Made by a program: the position numbers and the translations under genes. Shown one piece after another: positions 17,040-25,332 of a stretch of DNA of 64,000 bases; position 1 is the stretch's first letter; every line of letters starts with the position of its first letter. Where the stretch lies: positions 186,001 through 250,000 of the forward strand of contig NZ_QJHK01000004.1 of assembly GCF_003202435.1 (NCBI RefSeq), read 5' to 3'. The DNA is from Flavobacterium cheongpyeongense. Its GTDB lineage: Bacteria; Bacteroidota; Bacteroidia; Flavobacteriales; Flavobacteriaceae. Below the pieces are notes generated by a model. That model did not search any database and was not told where the DNA came from. It was given only the letters and a program-made list of their open reading frames with translations.

Positions 17040-18140
17040 ATGTTAAAACAATTTTTTATCCTGTGTTCAGGAGCAGACCGTAATCTTCTGAAAGATTGCT
17101 CAGAAGGCGAACAAACCAAATATGTTGGTATTGGTGCCACCGTTTTTTTTACTGCAGTTATGGCTTTTCTGGCCAGTGCTTATGCGCTTTTTACTGTATT
17201 TGATTCTATTTATCCTGCCTTAATTTTTGGGTTTGTATGGAGTTTGCTTATTTTTAATCTCGACCGTTTTATTGTCTCCACCATTAAAAAGAGAGATCGT
17301 TTGATGGATGAATTCCTTCAGGCGACTCCCAGAATCGTACTGGCGGTAATCATTGCAATTGTAATTTCAAAACCATTAGAAATCAAAATTTTCGAAAAAG
17401 AAATCAATACCGTTTTGCTAAAGGAAAAAAACGAAATGGAACTAGCCAATAAAAAACAGGTTGGCAATTATTTCAAATCGGATTTAGATAAAAACAAGGC
17501 AGAAATTGCCGCTTTAAAAGCTGATATCCTCAAAAAAGAAAAAGAAGTAAACGCTTTATATTCTACTTATATCACAGAAGCCGAAGGCACTTCCGGAACA
17601 AAAAAACTGGGAAAAGGTCCGGTATATAAAGAAAAACGTGAAAAGCACGATGCGTCTTTACAAGAGTTGACAGCTTTAAAAACCTCTAACGAAGCCAAAA
17701 TTGCAGAGAAAGAAAAAACAGGCAAACAATTACAAGCCGATTTAGATAAAAAAGTATTACAAACACAACCCATCATTGAAGGTTTTGATGGATTAATGGC
17801 GCGAATAAATGCCCTGAATAAACTGCCTTGGCTTCCGTCGTTTTTCATCATGTTACTGTTTTTAGCCATTGAAACCTCTCCAATCATTGCCAAATTGCTT
17901 GCTCCAAAAGGAGAATTCGATATTAAACAGGAAGAAGCCGAGACCGCAATGAAAGCTACTTTGGAACAAAATAAATACCAGCGTGATTTATTGTTAAAAA
18001 CCAGCGCCTCGATGCACGATAAAGTGTATGCAGATATTGCCGAAGATAAAAGTTTATACAGTTTACAGCGAAAAAATGCAACAGACTTATTAGAACTGCA
18101 ATCACATAATTTTTTAGAAAAGCAAAAGGCAACATTTTAG
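17040..18140 (+). CDS. DUF4407 membrane protein
   Basis: A 366-residue protein with the DUF4407 opening FFILCSGADRNLL, paired hydrophobic helices at about 30-52 and 58-78, a third at about 98-117, then a long charged coiled-coil (about 130-250, rich in Lys and Glu, with LKADILKKEKEVNAL) and a C-terminal hydrophobic helix (about 263-285) followed by another helical tail. It is probably an inner membrane protein with a periplasmic or cytoplasmic coiled coil. Function is unknown. It stands alone and shares a terminator with the convergent rluB-type gene. Confidence 0.85.
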   Translation: MLKQFFILCSGADRNLLKDCSEGEQTKYVGIGATVFFTAVMAFLASAYALFTVFDSIYPALIFGFVWSLLIFNLDRFIVSTIKKRDRLMDEFLQATPRIVLAVIIAIVISKPLEIKIFEKEINTVLLKEKNEMELANKKQVGNYFKSDLDKNKAEIAALKADILKKEKEVNALYSTYITEAEGTSGTKKLGKGPVYKEKREKHDASLQELTALKTSNEAKIAEKEKTGKQLQADLDKKVLQTQPIIEGFDGLMARINALNKLPWLPSFFIMLLFLAIETSPIIAKLLAPKGEFDIKQEEAETAMKATLEQNKYQRDLLLKTSASMHDKVYADIAEDKSLYSLQRKNATDLLELQSHNFLEKQKATF

Positions 18141-18162
18141 TTTTTAGAAGAAACTACGCGTA

Positions 18163-18201
18163 AAAAAATCCTATTTCACTTGTTGTAAAATAGGATTTTT
18201 T
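18163..18201. terminator. bidirectional terminator between convergent genes
   Basis: AAAAAATCCTATTT (18163-18176) and AAATAGGATTTTTT (18188-18201), perfect 14-bp arms with T-runs on both strands. Confidence 0.92.
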
Positions 18202-18219
18202 ATACTGCTGAATTGCTTC

Positions 18220-19128
18220 TTACATGTTTTTCAAATTGATGATTTCCTGATCTGTCAGAAAACGCCAGTTACCTCTTGGCAGGTTCTTTTTGGTTAAACC
18301 AGCAAATGATACACGGTCAATCCTTAAAACATCATAATCAAAATTTTCGAAAATAGCACGAACCACTTTTACATTAGAGGAACGTAATTTAAGACCCACT
18401 TCGCTCTTTGGCTCCTTATCAATATAGCTGATTTCTTCAACAAAAACTCTGTGTCCATCTAAAACTAAACCTTTGCTGATTTTTTCTAAATCTTCAAATT
18501 TTAAATTTTTATCCAGTGAAACCTGATAAATTTTAGACGATTTCTGACTCGGTAAAGTAAACTTACGAATCATGTCTGTATCATTGGTAAACAACAATAA
18601 ACCAGTTGTATTTTTGTCCATTCTTCCAATAGGAGCGATTTTAGCCGTAGTAGAACCACGAACTAATTCAAGAACATTTCGGTATTCCTGACCTTCATCA
18701 AGAGCAGTAGTAAAATTTTTAGGTTTATTCAGCAAGATATATTCCTTCTTTTCAGGAGTCAAAACAACACCGTCAAAGTTTACCACATCATTCAATTTTA
18801 CCAAATAACCCATTTCAGTAACAGGAACACCATTAACTTTAACATTTCCTGACTGAATGTATATATCAGCATCACGACGCGAACAAACACCTGAATTAGA
18901 GATATATTTGTTCAGACGAATTTCGTCAGCTGCTTTTTGTCTTTTCGGAGCCTGATTCTGTTTTTTCAATTTAGCGGCTTTTTCTTCTTCCGCAGCCTTA
19001 ACAGCAGGGTTCGCTTTTTTTGGCCCTTGCGCACGCTTTGCCATAGGAGGTTTTGGCTTGCTGGAGTTTGATCTTGAGCTATTTGGTCTCGATCCGCCTC
19101 TTTTATTATTGCCTTCCTTATTATTCAT
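18220..19128 (-). CDS. rRNA pseudouridine synthase, RluB/RsuA family
   Basis: A 302-residue enzyme isomerising a uridine in rRNA to pseudouridine. It has a low-complexity, basic N-terminal tail (1-66, Asn/Ser/Lys/Pro rich), an S4 RNA-binding domain (about 70-118, RLNKYISNSGVCSRRDAD) and a catalytic domain with GRMDKNTTGLLLFTND (168-183), where Asp171 is the expected catalytic residue. The basic tail is an added RNA-binding extension common in Bacteroidota members. It has its own TATCTTTG -7 element (minus strand, 19146-19153). Which of RluB, RluE, RluF or RsuA it equals is not settled. Confidence 0.92.
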   Translation of the reverse strand: MNNKEGNNKRGGSRPNSSRSNSSKPKPPMAKRAQGPKKANPAVKAAEEEKAAKLKKQNQAPKRQKAADEIRLNKYISNSGVCSRRDADIYIQSGNVKVNGVPVTEMGYLVKLNDVVNFDGVVLTPEKKEYILLNKPKNFTTALDEGQEYRNVLELVRGSTTAKIAPIGRMDKNTTGLLLFTNDTDMIRKFTLPSQKSSKIYQVSLDKNLKFEDLEKISKGLVLDGHRVFVEEISYIDKEPKSEVGLKLRSSNVKVVRAIFENFDYDVLRIDRVSFAGLTKKNLPRGNWRFLTDQEIINLKNM

Positions 19129-19251
19129 AAATTCTGTAATTTGTGCAAAGATAGTTTTTTCCTGCTAATAATCTTAAGTTCAATGTCCTTAGATTGATAG
19201 CTTTAAACATTAGATTGATTTGAAGCATCACATCAGGCTTTTTTCAGACAT

Positions 19252-19333
19252 GGTTCCCGCTTTCCGTTCCCAATCTTTTATTTTTTAAAGAAAAAAATAA
19301 AAGGATTTCCTCTTCAATCGGGGCTATAGTCAG
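19252..19333 (+). repeat. dispersed hairpin repeat, copy B
   Basis: TTCCCGCTTTCCGTTCCCAATCTTTTA...TAAAAGGATTTCCTCTTCAATCGGGGCTA. It fills most of the 311-bp gap between the pseudouridine synthase and the prenyltransferase; nothing else is seen there. Confidence 0.75.
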
Positions 19334-19439
19334 GCAATTGGCTCTTTTTAAAGATTAATTATTACACAAAGTTTCTAAAAGTGAACACATACCTACACAA
19401 ATTTTTATAATTCTTTGGGAATCTTTGGTAAATTAAACC

Positions 19440-20399
19440 CTAAAAATTAGAAATCAATTGCTTACCGTGCCACAAAACACTTGGATTAATAAGCACAATG
19501 CAAAATACACCCGAAACAATCAAAAATTTCAAAACATTATGGAGCAGCAAATATTGTTCTTTGGAATTTGACTTCCATAAATAAAGCAGAAAAAAAATCA
19601 TTGCTGCAAAGCACACATAGAAATAAACATCCATGTATCCAACATCATAAACATCAATTAGTACATAAACCGGAAGCACCGTTAAAAACGTCAAACCAGT
19701 AATAATTTGTTTAGAAACTATTTCGTTAAAAAGAATCGGAATTGTATGGTAATCATTGGCCAAATCACCTTTTAAATTCTCCAGATCTTTGATCATTTCG
19801 CGAATCAAAAGCAATAAAAACAAAAACATAGCATGGGCAGAAATCACAGCAAAATGACTTCTGTGGTTTTCTATTTCATCAAATGAAATCTGGTGGTAGA
19901 AAAAATATAATAAAATGGCAAAAAAAGGCAAAACAGCCAAAAAAGCAGCTGTCAGATTTCCAACAATTGCATATCTTTTTATTTTATGAGAATAAAACCA
20001 AATCAGAAAAATATAGGCTGAAAAAAATAAAAAAGCACGCCAGGAAACAATCAGCGCCATCAAAACCGCAATAAAATTCAAAGTGAAATAAACGGATAGT
20101 TTTGTTTTCTGACTAACTAATCTGTCCAGCATTGATTTATTCGGTCTGTTGATTAAATCCTTCTGACTGTCATAAAAATTATTAATGATATATCCTGAAG
20201 CTATTGTAATGGCTGAAGCAAATACAATCAGAAACAAATAAAAATCCAGTAAAATATCAAGTGCTCTTTTTTCGGGTGCCAGTATAAAAATAGCTGATAA
20301 ATATTGTGCTAAAATAATAATCGGAATGTTGTAACCTCTTACCACAGAGAACAGACTGACAATTTTCATGACTAAAAGTTTGTGCTGCCTGCTTAACAT
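19440..20399 (-). CDS. UbiA-family prenyltransferase (geranylgeranylglycerol-phosphate geranylgeranyltransferase-like)
   Basis: A 319-residue integral membrane enzyme with about eight hydrophobic helices. The Asp-rich motif NNFYDSQKDLINRPN (73-87) is the UbiA site that binds Mg-prenyl diphosphate, and a second acidic region EMIKDLENLKGD (about 193-205) is the usual second motif. In Bacteroidota this branch is annotated as geranylgeranylglycerol-phosphate geranylgeranyltransferase. It lies 32 nt downstream of mevalonate kinase, in line with isoprenoid use. The acceptor is not proven. Confidence 0.88.
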   Translation of the reverse strand: MLSRQHKLLVMKIVSLFSVVRGYNIPIIILAQYLSAIFILAPEKRALDILLDFYLFLIVFASAITIASGYIINNFYDSQKDLINRPNKSMLDRLVSQKTKLSVYFTLNFIAVLMALIVSWRAFLFFSAYIFLIWFYSHKIKRYAIVGNLTAAFLAVLPFFAILLYFFYHQISFDEIENHRSHFAVISAHAMFLFLLLLIREMIKDLENLKGDLANDYHTIPILFNEIVSKQIITGLTFLTVLPVYVLIDVYDVGYMDVYFYVCFAAMIFFLLYLWKSNSKEQYLLLHNVLKFLIVSGVFCIVLINPSVLWHGKQLISNF

Positions 20400-20431
20400 A
20401 CGGATTTAAAGTTTTAGAAAAATTTTTTAAA

Positions 20432-21370
20432 TTAGAATTGGTAAACGACTTCTAATTTATAATCTTTTAAAGAAACTTTAGCACGCTCTAAATCTTGAGT
20501 AAAACCTAAAATATAACCGCCACCGCCAGAACCACAAAGTTTTAAATAATAATCATTGGTGTCAATTCCGTTTTGCCAGATTCCGTGAAACTGCTCCGGA
20601 ATCATGGGTTTGAAATTATTTAAAACCACTTTAGAAAGCTTTTTAGTATTGGTAAACAACGATTTCATGTCGCCGTGTAAAAAGTTTTCTACACAAGCGT
20701 CTGTATATTTAACAAATTGGTTTTTCAGCATTGCACGGAAACCTTTGTCTTTCAGATTTTCCATAAAAATATTGACCATCGGAGCGGTTTCACCCACAAT
20801 TCCGGAGTCTAATAAAAATACAGCACCTTTTCCATCAAAACTTTGAGTAGGGATACCGGTTGCCTCAATATTATCTTTAGAATTAATTAAAATCGGAATG
20901 CTCAAATAACTGTTCAACGGATCCAGACCAGAACTTTTACCATGGAAAAAACTCTCCATTTGCCCAAATATATTTTTTAGCTGTAACAGTTTTTCACGGG
21001 TAAGGTTTTCCAGAACCGTAATCTTGTGAGTAGCATATTTATCGTAAATCGCTGCAACCAGGGCTCCGCTGCTTCCAACACCATATCCCTGCGGAATACT
21101 GGAGTCAAAATACATTCCGGTTTCCACATCACTTTTTAGGGAAGCAATATCAAAAGCAACCAGATCAGGCTGTTCTGTTTGTAAGTTTTCCAGATAAATG
21201 GTATAGCGTTTTAAACTTGCATTTGAGGCAATTGCTTCTGCAGAAGGATTTTCATCTTTCTTTAGTGCCCCATTATAAAAATTATAAGGAATAGAAAGTC
21301 CTTTAGAGTCGCGAATGATTCCGTATTCTCCAAAGAGTAATATTTTTGAGTAAAATAAAGGTCCTTTCAT
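20432..21370 (-). CDS. mevalonate kinase-like GHMP kinase
   Basis: A 312-residue GHMP-family kinase that should phosphorylate mevalonate. The opening FYSKILLFGEYG, the ATP loop PQGYGVGSSGAL (93-104) and the C-terminal CGSGGGGYILGF (about 279-290) are the three GHMP motifs. Its partner diphosphomevalonate decarboxylase is encoded just upstream, which supports a mevalonate-pathway role over another GHMP sugar kinase. The start lies only 4 nt past the stop of the RelE/ParE toxin gene, so translation is linked to that insertion. Confidence 0.88.
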   Translation of the reverse strand: MKGPLFYSKILLFGEYGIIRDSKGLSIPYNFYNGALKKDENPSAEAIASNASLKRYTIYLENLQTEQPDLVAFDIASLKSDVETGMYFDSSIPQGYGVGSSGALVAAIYDKYATHKITVLENLTREKLLQLKNIFGQMESFFHGKSSGLDPLNSYLSIPILINSKDNIEATGIPTQSFDGKGAVFLLDSGIVGETAPMVNIFMENLKDKGFRAMLKNQFVKYTDACVENFLHGDMKSLFTNTKKLSKVVLNNFKPMIPEQFHGIWQNGIDTNDYYLKLCGSGGGGYILGFTQDLERAKVSLKDYKLEVVYQF

Positions 21371-21374
21371 ATGT

Positions 21375-21680
21375 TTATTTTATGTCTTTATTTATTTGAT
21401 TTGGGTCTTGTCTGGTGTCGAAAAATGCTAAAATCCTCACTTCTTTAGTACTGAATTTATAATAAATTGTCGTTTGTTTTGACAACACACATTTGTGATG
21501 TTTTGTATTAAATTCCGATTTTGGGAAAATTTCCGGCTCGGTTTGTATTAGATAAATTACTTTGTCCAATTTCAAAATGAATTTATCTTTTACTTTTTTT
21601 GACCATTTAAATTCTAAGTACGCTAATAATTCAAATAATTTGTTTTCAGCATTTTTTGAAAAGATTATCGTTCTTTTCAT
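21375..21680 (-). CDS. RelE/ParE-family toxin
   Basis: A 101-residue basic protein. The beginning RTIIFSKNAENKLFELLAYLEFKWS, the middle KLDKVIYLIQTEPEIFP and the closing strand RILAFFDTRQDP match the ParE/RelE superfamily fold, where the last Arg sits in the usual active region (the family cuts mRNA or poisons gyrase). It starts on the stop of the antitoxin gene (TAATG overlap of one base) and ends 4 nt before mevalonate kinase. The target is unknown. Confidence 0.85.
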   Translation of the reverse strand: MKRTIIFSKNAENKLFELLAYLEFKWSKKVKDKFILKLDKVIYLIQTEPEIFPKSEFNTKHHKCVLSKQTTIYYKFSTKEVRILAFFDTRQDPNQINKDIK

Positions 21681-21898
21681 TAACGGTACTTTTTCATCAT
21701 GTCTTCATACAGAACAAATTCACCACGTTCAATTTGTCTTTCACCTTCTTCAATTTCTTCTTTTTGTGCATCAGTTAAATCATCCCACCAATCTTTTTTC
21801 TTTTTGGTCAGCAATTTTTTAACCGCTTTAATGATAGCAGGATCATTTGTCTCTTTCAGCATATTCATCGCCTCACGTTTTTCTAATTGAATGTCCAT
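21680..21898 (-). CDS. antitoxin of the RelE/ParE pair
   Basis: A 72-residue acidic, helical protein (about residues 10-35 basic, 36-60 Glu-rich) of the 'addiction module' type, with WWDDLTDAQKEEIEEGE in the middle and YEDMMKKYR at the end. The ATG at 21896-21898 is preferred over a TTG 6 nt earlier. Order antitoxin-toxin with a one-base overlap is the usual arrangement. It sits 30 nt after the mvaD stop and so shares that operon. Confidence 0.82.
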   Translation of the reverse strand: MDIQLEKREAMNMLKETNDPAIIKAVKKLLTKKKKDWWDDLTDAQKEEIEEGERQIERGEFVLYEDMMKKYR

Positions 21899-21928
21899 AA
21901 TCAAAAATTTAATTAAAGATACGTAAAA

Positions 21929-23011
21929 TTATAATGCAATTGCACCTGCTCCAATTTCGTCACAAATGTACTGACCATTTTGACAAAAGCCAACTAATTC
22001 GTCCTGAATAAATTGCAATACTTTTTCTTTTACATTTTCAGGATACAAAACGTGTACGTTGGCTCCGGCATCTAAAGTAAAACAAACCGGAACATTAGTC
22101 TCGTTTCTGAATTTCCAAATGGTATTGATAATCTGTAAAGTATTAGGTTTCATCAGAATGTAATACGGCATTGAAGTCATCATCATGGCGTGCAGGGTCA
22201 GGGCTTCACTCTCTACAACCTTAATGAATTCAGCTACATTTCCATTTTCAAAAATGGCTGTTAATTGATCTAGGTTTTCATGTGCTTGTACAAAACGGCT
22301 GTAGGCATACGGATGATGGTGCATCAAATCGTGTCCAACAGTACTTGAAACTTGTTTTTCGCCTTTGTCAACCAGTAAAATCGTATCCTGATAGTTCTGG
22401 AAATTCTCATGAATCGTGTACGGAAATGCAACGCCAAACAAATCCGTGCTTCCTTTTATATTCTTCTGAGTTCCCCAGACTACGACATTTCCTTTTACAC
22501 TTCGGCAGGCACTTCCTGAACCTAAACGGGCTAAAAAGGATGCCTTTTGGTAAAAATAATCATCTGTAATTTCCGGGTTCAGCAATTTTTCTAAACTCAT
22601 AAAATTCATTGCCAAGGCGGCCATTCCAGATGCTGAAGATGCAATACCTGAACTGTGTGGAAACGTATTTTGGGTATCAATGGTAAAATGATAGTCTTTC
22701 AAAAAAGGCAGATACACTTCGATTCTTTCTAAAAACTTCCTGATTTTTGGTTTGAAATCTTCTTTTGGTTTTCCTTCAAAAAGCAAATCAAAAGAAAAAG
22801 AAACCTGGTTTTCTTTCTTTGCAAAAGCCAGTTTTGTAACCGTTTTACATTTATTCAGTGTAAAACTTACCGACGGATTCGCCGGAATCTGGTTGTCTTT
22901 CTTTCCCCAATATTTGACTAATGCGATATTACTGGGAGCACTCCATTCAAAGTTTCCGTTTTCGACTGTTGAAGAATATGTTTTAGGAATAAAATCAGCT
23001 GCTGTAAACAT
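21929..23011 (-). CDS. mvaD: diphosphomevalonate decarboxylase
   Basis: A 360-residue GHMP enzyme that makes isopentenyl diphosphate from diphosphomevalonate with ATP. APSNIALVKYWGKKD (25-39) is the signature substrate loop, NTFPHSSGIASSASG (about 115-129) is the ATP loop and RLGSGSACRS (162-171) holds the catalytic region. Asp in ALDAG-like 'LDAGAN' (about 312) is the general base. It opens the operon mvaD-antitoxin-toxin-mevalonate kinase-UbiA, with a TATCTTTG -7 element at 23030-23037 on the minus strand. Confidence 0.95.
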   Translation of the reverse strand: MFTAADFIPKTYSSTVENGNFEWSAPSNIALVKYWGKKDNQIPANPSVSFTLNKCKTVTKLAFAKKENQVSFSFDLLFEGKPKEDFKPKIRKFLERIEVYLPFLKDYHFTIDTQNTFPHSSGIASSASGMAALAMNFMSLEKLLNPEITDDYFYQKASFLARLGSGSACRSVKGNVVVWGTQKNIKGSTDLFGVAFPYTIHENFQNYQDTILLVDKGEKQVSSTVGHDLMHHHPYAYSRFVQAHENLDQLTAIFENGNVAEFIKVVESEALTLHAMMMTSMPYYILMKPNTLQIINTIWKFRNETNVPVCFTLDAGANVHVLYPENVKEKVLQFIQDELVGFCQNGQYICDEIGAGAIAL

Positions 23012-23029
23012 GAATTATAAAATTTGGGG

Positions 23030-23037
23030 CAAAGATA
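23030..23037 (-). promoter_or_regulatory. -7 element of the mevalonate operon
   Basis: TATCTTTG on the minus strand, about 20 nt before the mvaD ATG. No clear TTTG partner was found at the usual distance, so this is a half match. Confidence 0.5.
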
Positions 23038-23169
23038 GTTTTTAAATTTTTTCACCCTATACCTTTATATAAGAAAATACAAGCTGAAACTTGTGTAGAA
23101 TTATTAAAATTATCTCTCTAAAAACTTAATGAGCGTAAATAACTTATAGGGTTTAAGCTTTCTTTTGAC

Positions 23170-23177
23170 TATTTTTG
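23170..23177 (+). promoter_or_regulatory. -7 element of the tspO gene
   Basis: TATTTTTG ends inside a possible upstream TTG start at 23175, which supports the ATG at 23196 as the true start. Confidence 0.5.
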
Positions 23178-23195
23178 AATACAAAATCTGATAAT

Positions 23196-23672
23196 ATGAA
23201 TAAGATCGCCAAAATAGCTATTACTATAATCGTTTGTCTGGCCGTGGGCTATTCTGCCAGTATGGTAACAAGACCAAGTGTGGCAGAGTGGTACCCTACA
23301 ATTGAAAAACCTTTTTTTAATCCGCCCAACTGGATTTTCATGCCGGTCTGGACCTTACTTTATATTTTGATGGGTGTCGCTGCCGGATTGGTCTGGGATA
23401 AAATAAAAGAACAAAACCAAGCCGTTAAAAAAGCATTAGGCTTCTTTTTGATTCAGCTTACTTTAAATGCCGTTTGGTCGTATTTATTCTTCGGATTAAA
23501 AAACCCGATGCTGGCCTTAATCGAAATCGCGCTTTTATGGCTGATGATTTATGAAACGTATTTAAAATTCATCAAAATCAATAAAACAGCTGGTTATTTA
23601 TTGATTCCTTATCTGGCATGGGTTGGGTTTGCAGCTATTTTGAATGCGAGTATCTGGTGGCTGAATAGATAG
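23196..23672 (+). CDS. TspO/MBR-family membrane protein
   Basis: A 158-residue five-helix protein. The signature WYPTIEKPFFNPPNWIFMPVW follows the first helix, then LYILMGVAAGLVWD and NAVWSYLFFGLKNP, and the last part WVGFAAILNASIWWLN closes the family pattern. TspO homologues bind porphyrins and similar ligands and are linked to stress responses and porphyrin turnover. The ligand here is unknown. The upstream TTG start is disfavoured by a promoter element that covers it. Confidence 0.92.
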   Translation: MNKIAKIAITIIVCLAVGYSASMVTRPSVAEWYPTIEKPFFNPPNWIFMPVWTLLYILMGVAAGLVWDKIKEQNQAVKKALGFFLIQLTLNAVWSYLFFGLKNPMLALIEIALLWLMIYETYLKFIKINKTAGYLLIPYLAWVGFAAILNASIWWLNR

Positions 23673-23698
23673 TTTTTTTTAGATCAAGTCTTCAAAAT

Positions 23699-24427
23699 CT
23701 ATTTCAACTTCTTAAACTCTTCCTTTTTGACATATAAAAAATCCATAATAGCCAGAATATTGGGATTATCTTGAAGTGTTTTCGATCTGGGATCGGCATC
23801 GCAGAATTGAAGAAACAACTCTTTTTCCCCGGGTTTTAGTTTTAAATCCTTCTCAAAAAAATCAGGATTTACGGTGTTTTTTACCAGTTGAGTAAATGGT
23901 ATTTTTGGACTTTCTGTTTTAGCGGTTTCTTCATTTTTGAATAAATTATGAATTTGTTTTCCAAGACGGATAAAATCAATACCGTTTGGTATATTCGCTT
24001 CTTTATAACCGGCAATTTGCAATCCCTCCTTTGATTTGTGAGCATTTAGCTTAATTTCCCTTATGTCTTCTTTAGTTAGCCAGACTGCTTTTGTTTCCTT
24101 ATTTAAAACAACAACTTCTTTTAGTTCTTCGGGTTTAGCAATCATGTTGACTAATAAATCCGTATGAATGTTTTCTGAAGTGATTTTTATTCGGCTAAAG
24201 AAATACACTTTTGAAAAAAACAACAGGCTGTCGTTGATACTTACAGCAATGTCAAATTCGCCTGCTTCATTTGTCCTGGTGCTCTTTTTTGCTGTTTTGT
24301 TGATTACTTCAACATTTTTGAGCGGAAGATTTTGAGAAAACACTTTGCCATGAAGTAATTTTTCGGTTTGGGAAATACTCAGCTGATACGTGAAAAAAGA
24401 AATTGTGGTAAGTAATTTTACTCTCAT
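23699..24427 (-). CDS. secreted protein with CarboxypepD_reg-like domain, function unknown
   Basis: A 242-residue protein with an N-terminal signal (about 1-20, ends SQTEK). Residues about 27-105 form a CarboxypepD_reg-like beta-sandwich (GKVFSQNLPLKNVEVINK, then TNEAGEFDIAVSINDSLLF). The remaining helical part (110-242) is Lys/Glu rich and ends in a block resembling DPRSKTLQDNPNILAIMDFLY. Such domains occur on surface and TonB-linked proteins. The gene is single and convergent with tspO. Confidence 0.7.
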   Translation of the reverse strand: MRVKLLTTISFFTYQLSISQTEKLLHGKVFSQNLPLKNVEVINKTAKKSTRTNEAGEFDIAVSINDSLLFFSKVYFFSRIKITSENIHTDLLVNMIAKPEELKEVVVLNKETKAVWLTKEDIREIKLNAHKSKEGLQIAGYKEANIPNGIDFIRLGKQIHNLFKNEETAKTESPKIPFTQLVKNTVNPDFFEKDLKLKPGEKELFLQFCDADPRSKTLQDNPNILAIMDFLYVKKEEFKKLK

Positions 24428-24525
24428 ACAGAATTAGTTAGCTGAGAGTAAAATTATTAGAATTGTCTTAACTAAAACTTACAGAACATGTAAAGTCTTG
24501 TTAAATAGTATTTTGAGGGAATATT

Positions 24526-25173
24526 TTACAAAATCTGTAGTAACTCCAAAGGATTGTTTATAACGACTTGTGCTCCGCTGGCTTTCAATTCTTCTTCTGT
24601 TCTGTAGCCCCATGTTACACCCACGGGAAACATTTCTGCATTTAAAGCTGTTTCAATATCCACATCAGAATCGCCTATAAAAAGGATTTCTTCGGGTTTT
24701 AAATTCCAGTTTTTGCTGATTTCAATTGCTTTAAATGGATTTGGTTTTTTGAGTTCTTCTGTGGTTAAACCTGCAATCGTATCAAACAAATTGGGAAATA
24801 ATACCTCCGTTACTTTTTTAGTCAGTTCATCAGCTTTGTTCGAAAAAACAGCCAGTTTGAATCCTTTCGAATGTAAATCATTTATCAATTCAGCTATTTC
24901 ATTATACGGTTTAGTTTTCTGAACACAATTGATATCGTATGTTTTAAGCATGTTCTCAAAACAAAACTCAACCTCATCTTCCGTATTGTTGGTTGGAGGC
25001 AAAGCTCTGGCAACTAATTTTCTTAAACCATTCCCAATAAAATACTGATAGCTGTCGTAGGTATGAGTTGGATAATTTAGTTCGGTAAGAACACTATTCA
25101 TCGCATCTGAAATATCTTCTAATGAATTGACTAATGTGCCGTCTAAATCAAAAATAATTCCTTTAAATTTCAT
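24526..25173 (-). CDS. HAD-family phosphatase, phosphoglycolate phosphatase-like
   Basis: A 215-residue HAD hydrolase. FDLDGTLVNS (about 8-17) holds the nucleophile Asp, FSNKADELT (about 109) is motif II, the Lys in LKKPNP (about 141) is motif III and FIGDSDVDIETA (about 165) motif IV, with a helical cap between. The likely substrate is 2-phosphoglycolate from DNA repair, but cap-type HADs are hard to place. Its start is 7 nt from a BaiN C-terminal stop codon at 25181-25183, showing the original operon was baiN-gph. Confidence 0.88.
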   Translation of the reverse strand: MKFKGIIFDLDGTLVNSLEDISDAMNSVLTELNYPTHTYDSYQYFIGNGLRKLVARALPPTNNTEDEVEFCFENMLKTYDINCVQKTKPYNEIAELINDLHSKGFKLAVFSNKADELTKKVTEVLFPNLFDTIAGLTTEELKKPNPFKAIEISKNWNLKPEEILFIGDSDVDIETALNAEMFPVGVTWGYRTEEELKASGAQVVINNPLELLQIL

Positions 25174-25180
25174 TTTTATA

Positions 25181-25332
25181 TTAAATGTTATTGGCTAAAA
25201 TAAACCCGCTTGTCCAGGCATTCTGAAAATTAAATCCTCCGGTAATAGCATCTATATTGACGATTTCGCCTGCAAAATAGAGATTTTGATGCAATTTGCT
25301 TTCCATGGTTTTAAAATTGATTTCTTTTAAAT
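25181..25332 (-). pseudogene. orphan 3' fragment of the BaiN-type flavoprotein gene
   Basis: On the minus strand it encodes the last 50 or so residues of a BaiN-like protein ([35 protein letters not shown]) ending in TAA at 25181-25183. It matches the intact gene end at 31640-31778 with only two differences, both third-codon-position and silent. The fragment lacks any start and is cut by the stop codon of the transglutaminase-like gene. It is the left flank of the accessory module. Confidence 0.9.
25194..25332. repeat. 139-bp direct repeat, left copy
   Basis: 137 of 139 positions equal the right copy at 31640-31778; the two mismatches are ATA/ATC and ACC/ACG in coding frame. Homology stops at the same bases on both sides. 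Confidence 0.95.

Noticed and set aside
17567..17893. Antisense 108-residue frame in the DUF4407 gene
   Set aside because: A by-product of the coiled-coil coding pattern; no homology.
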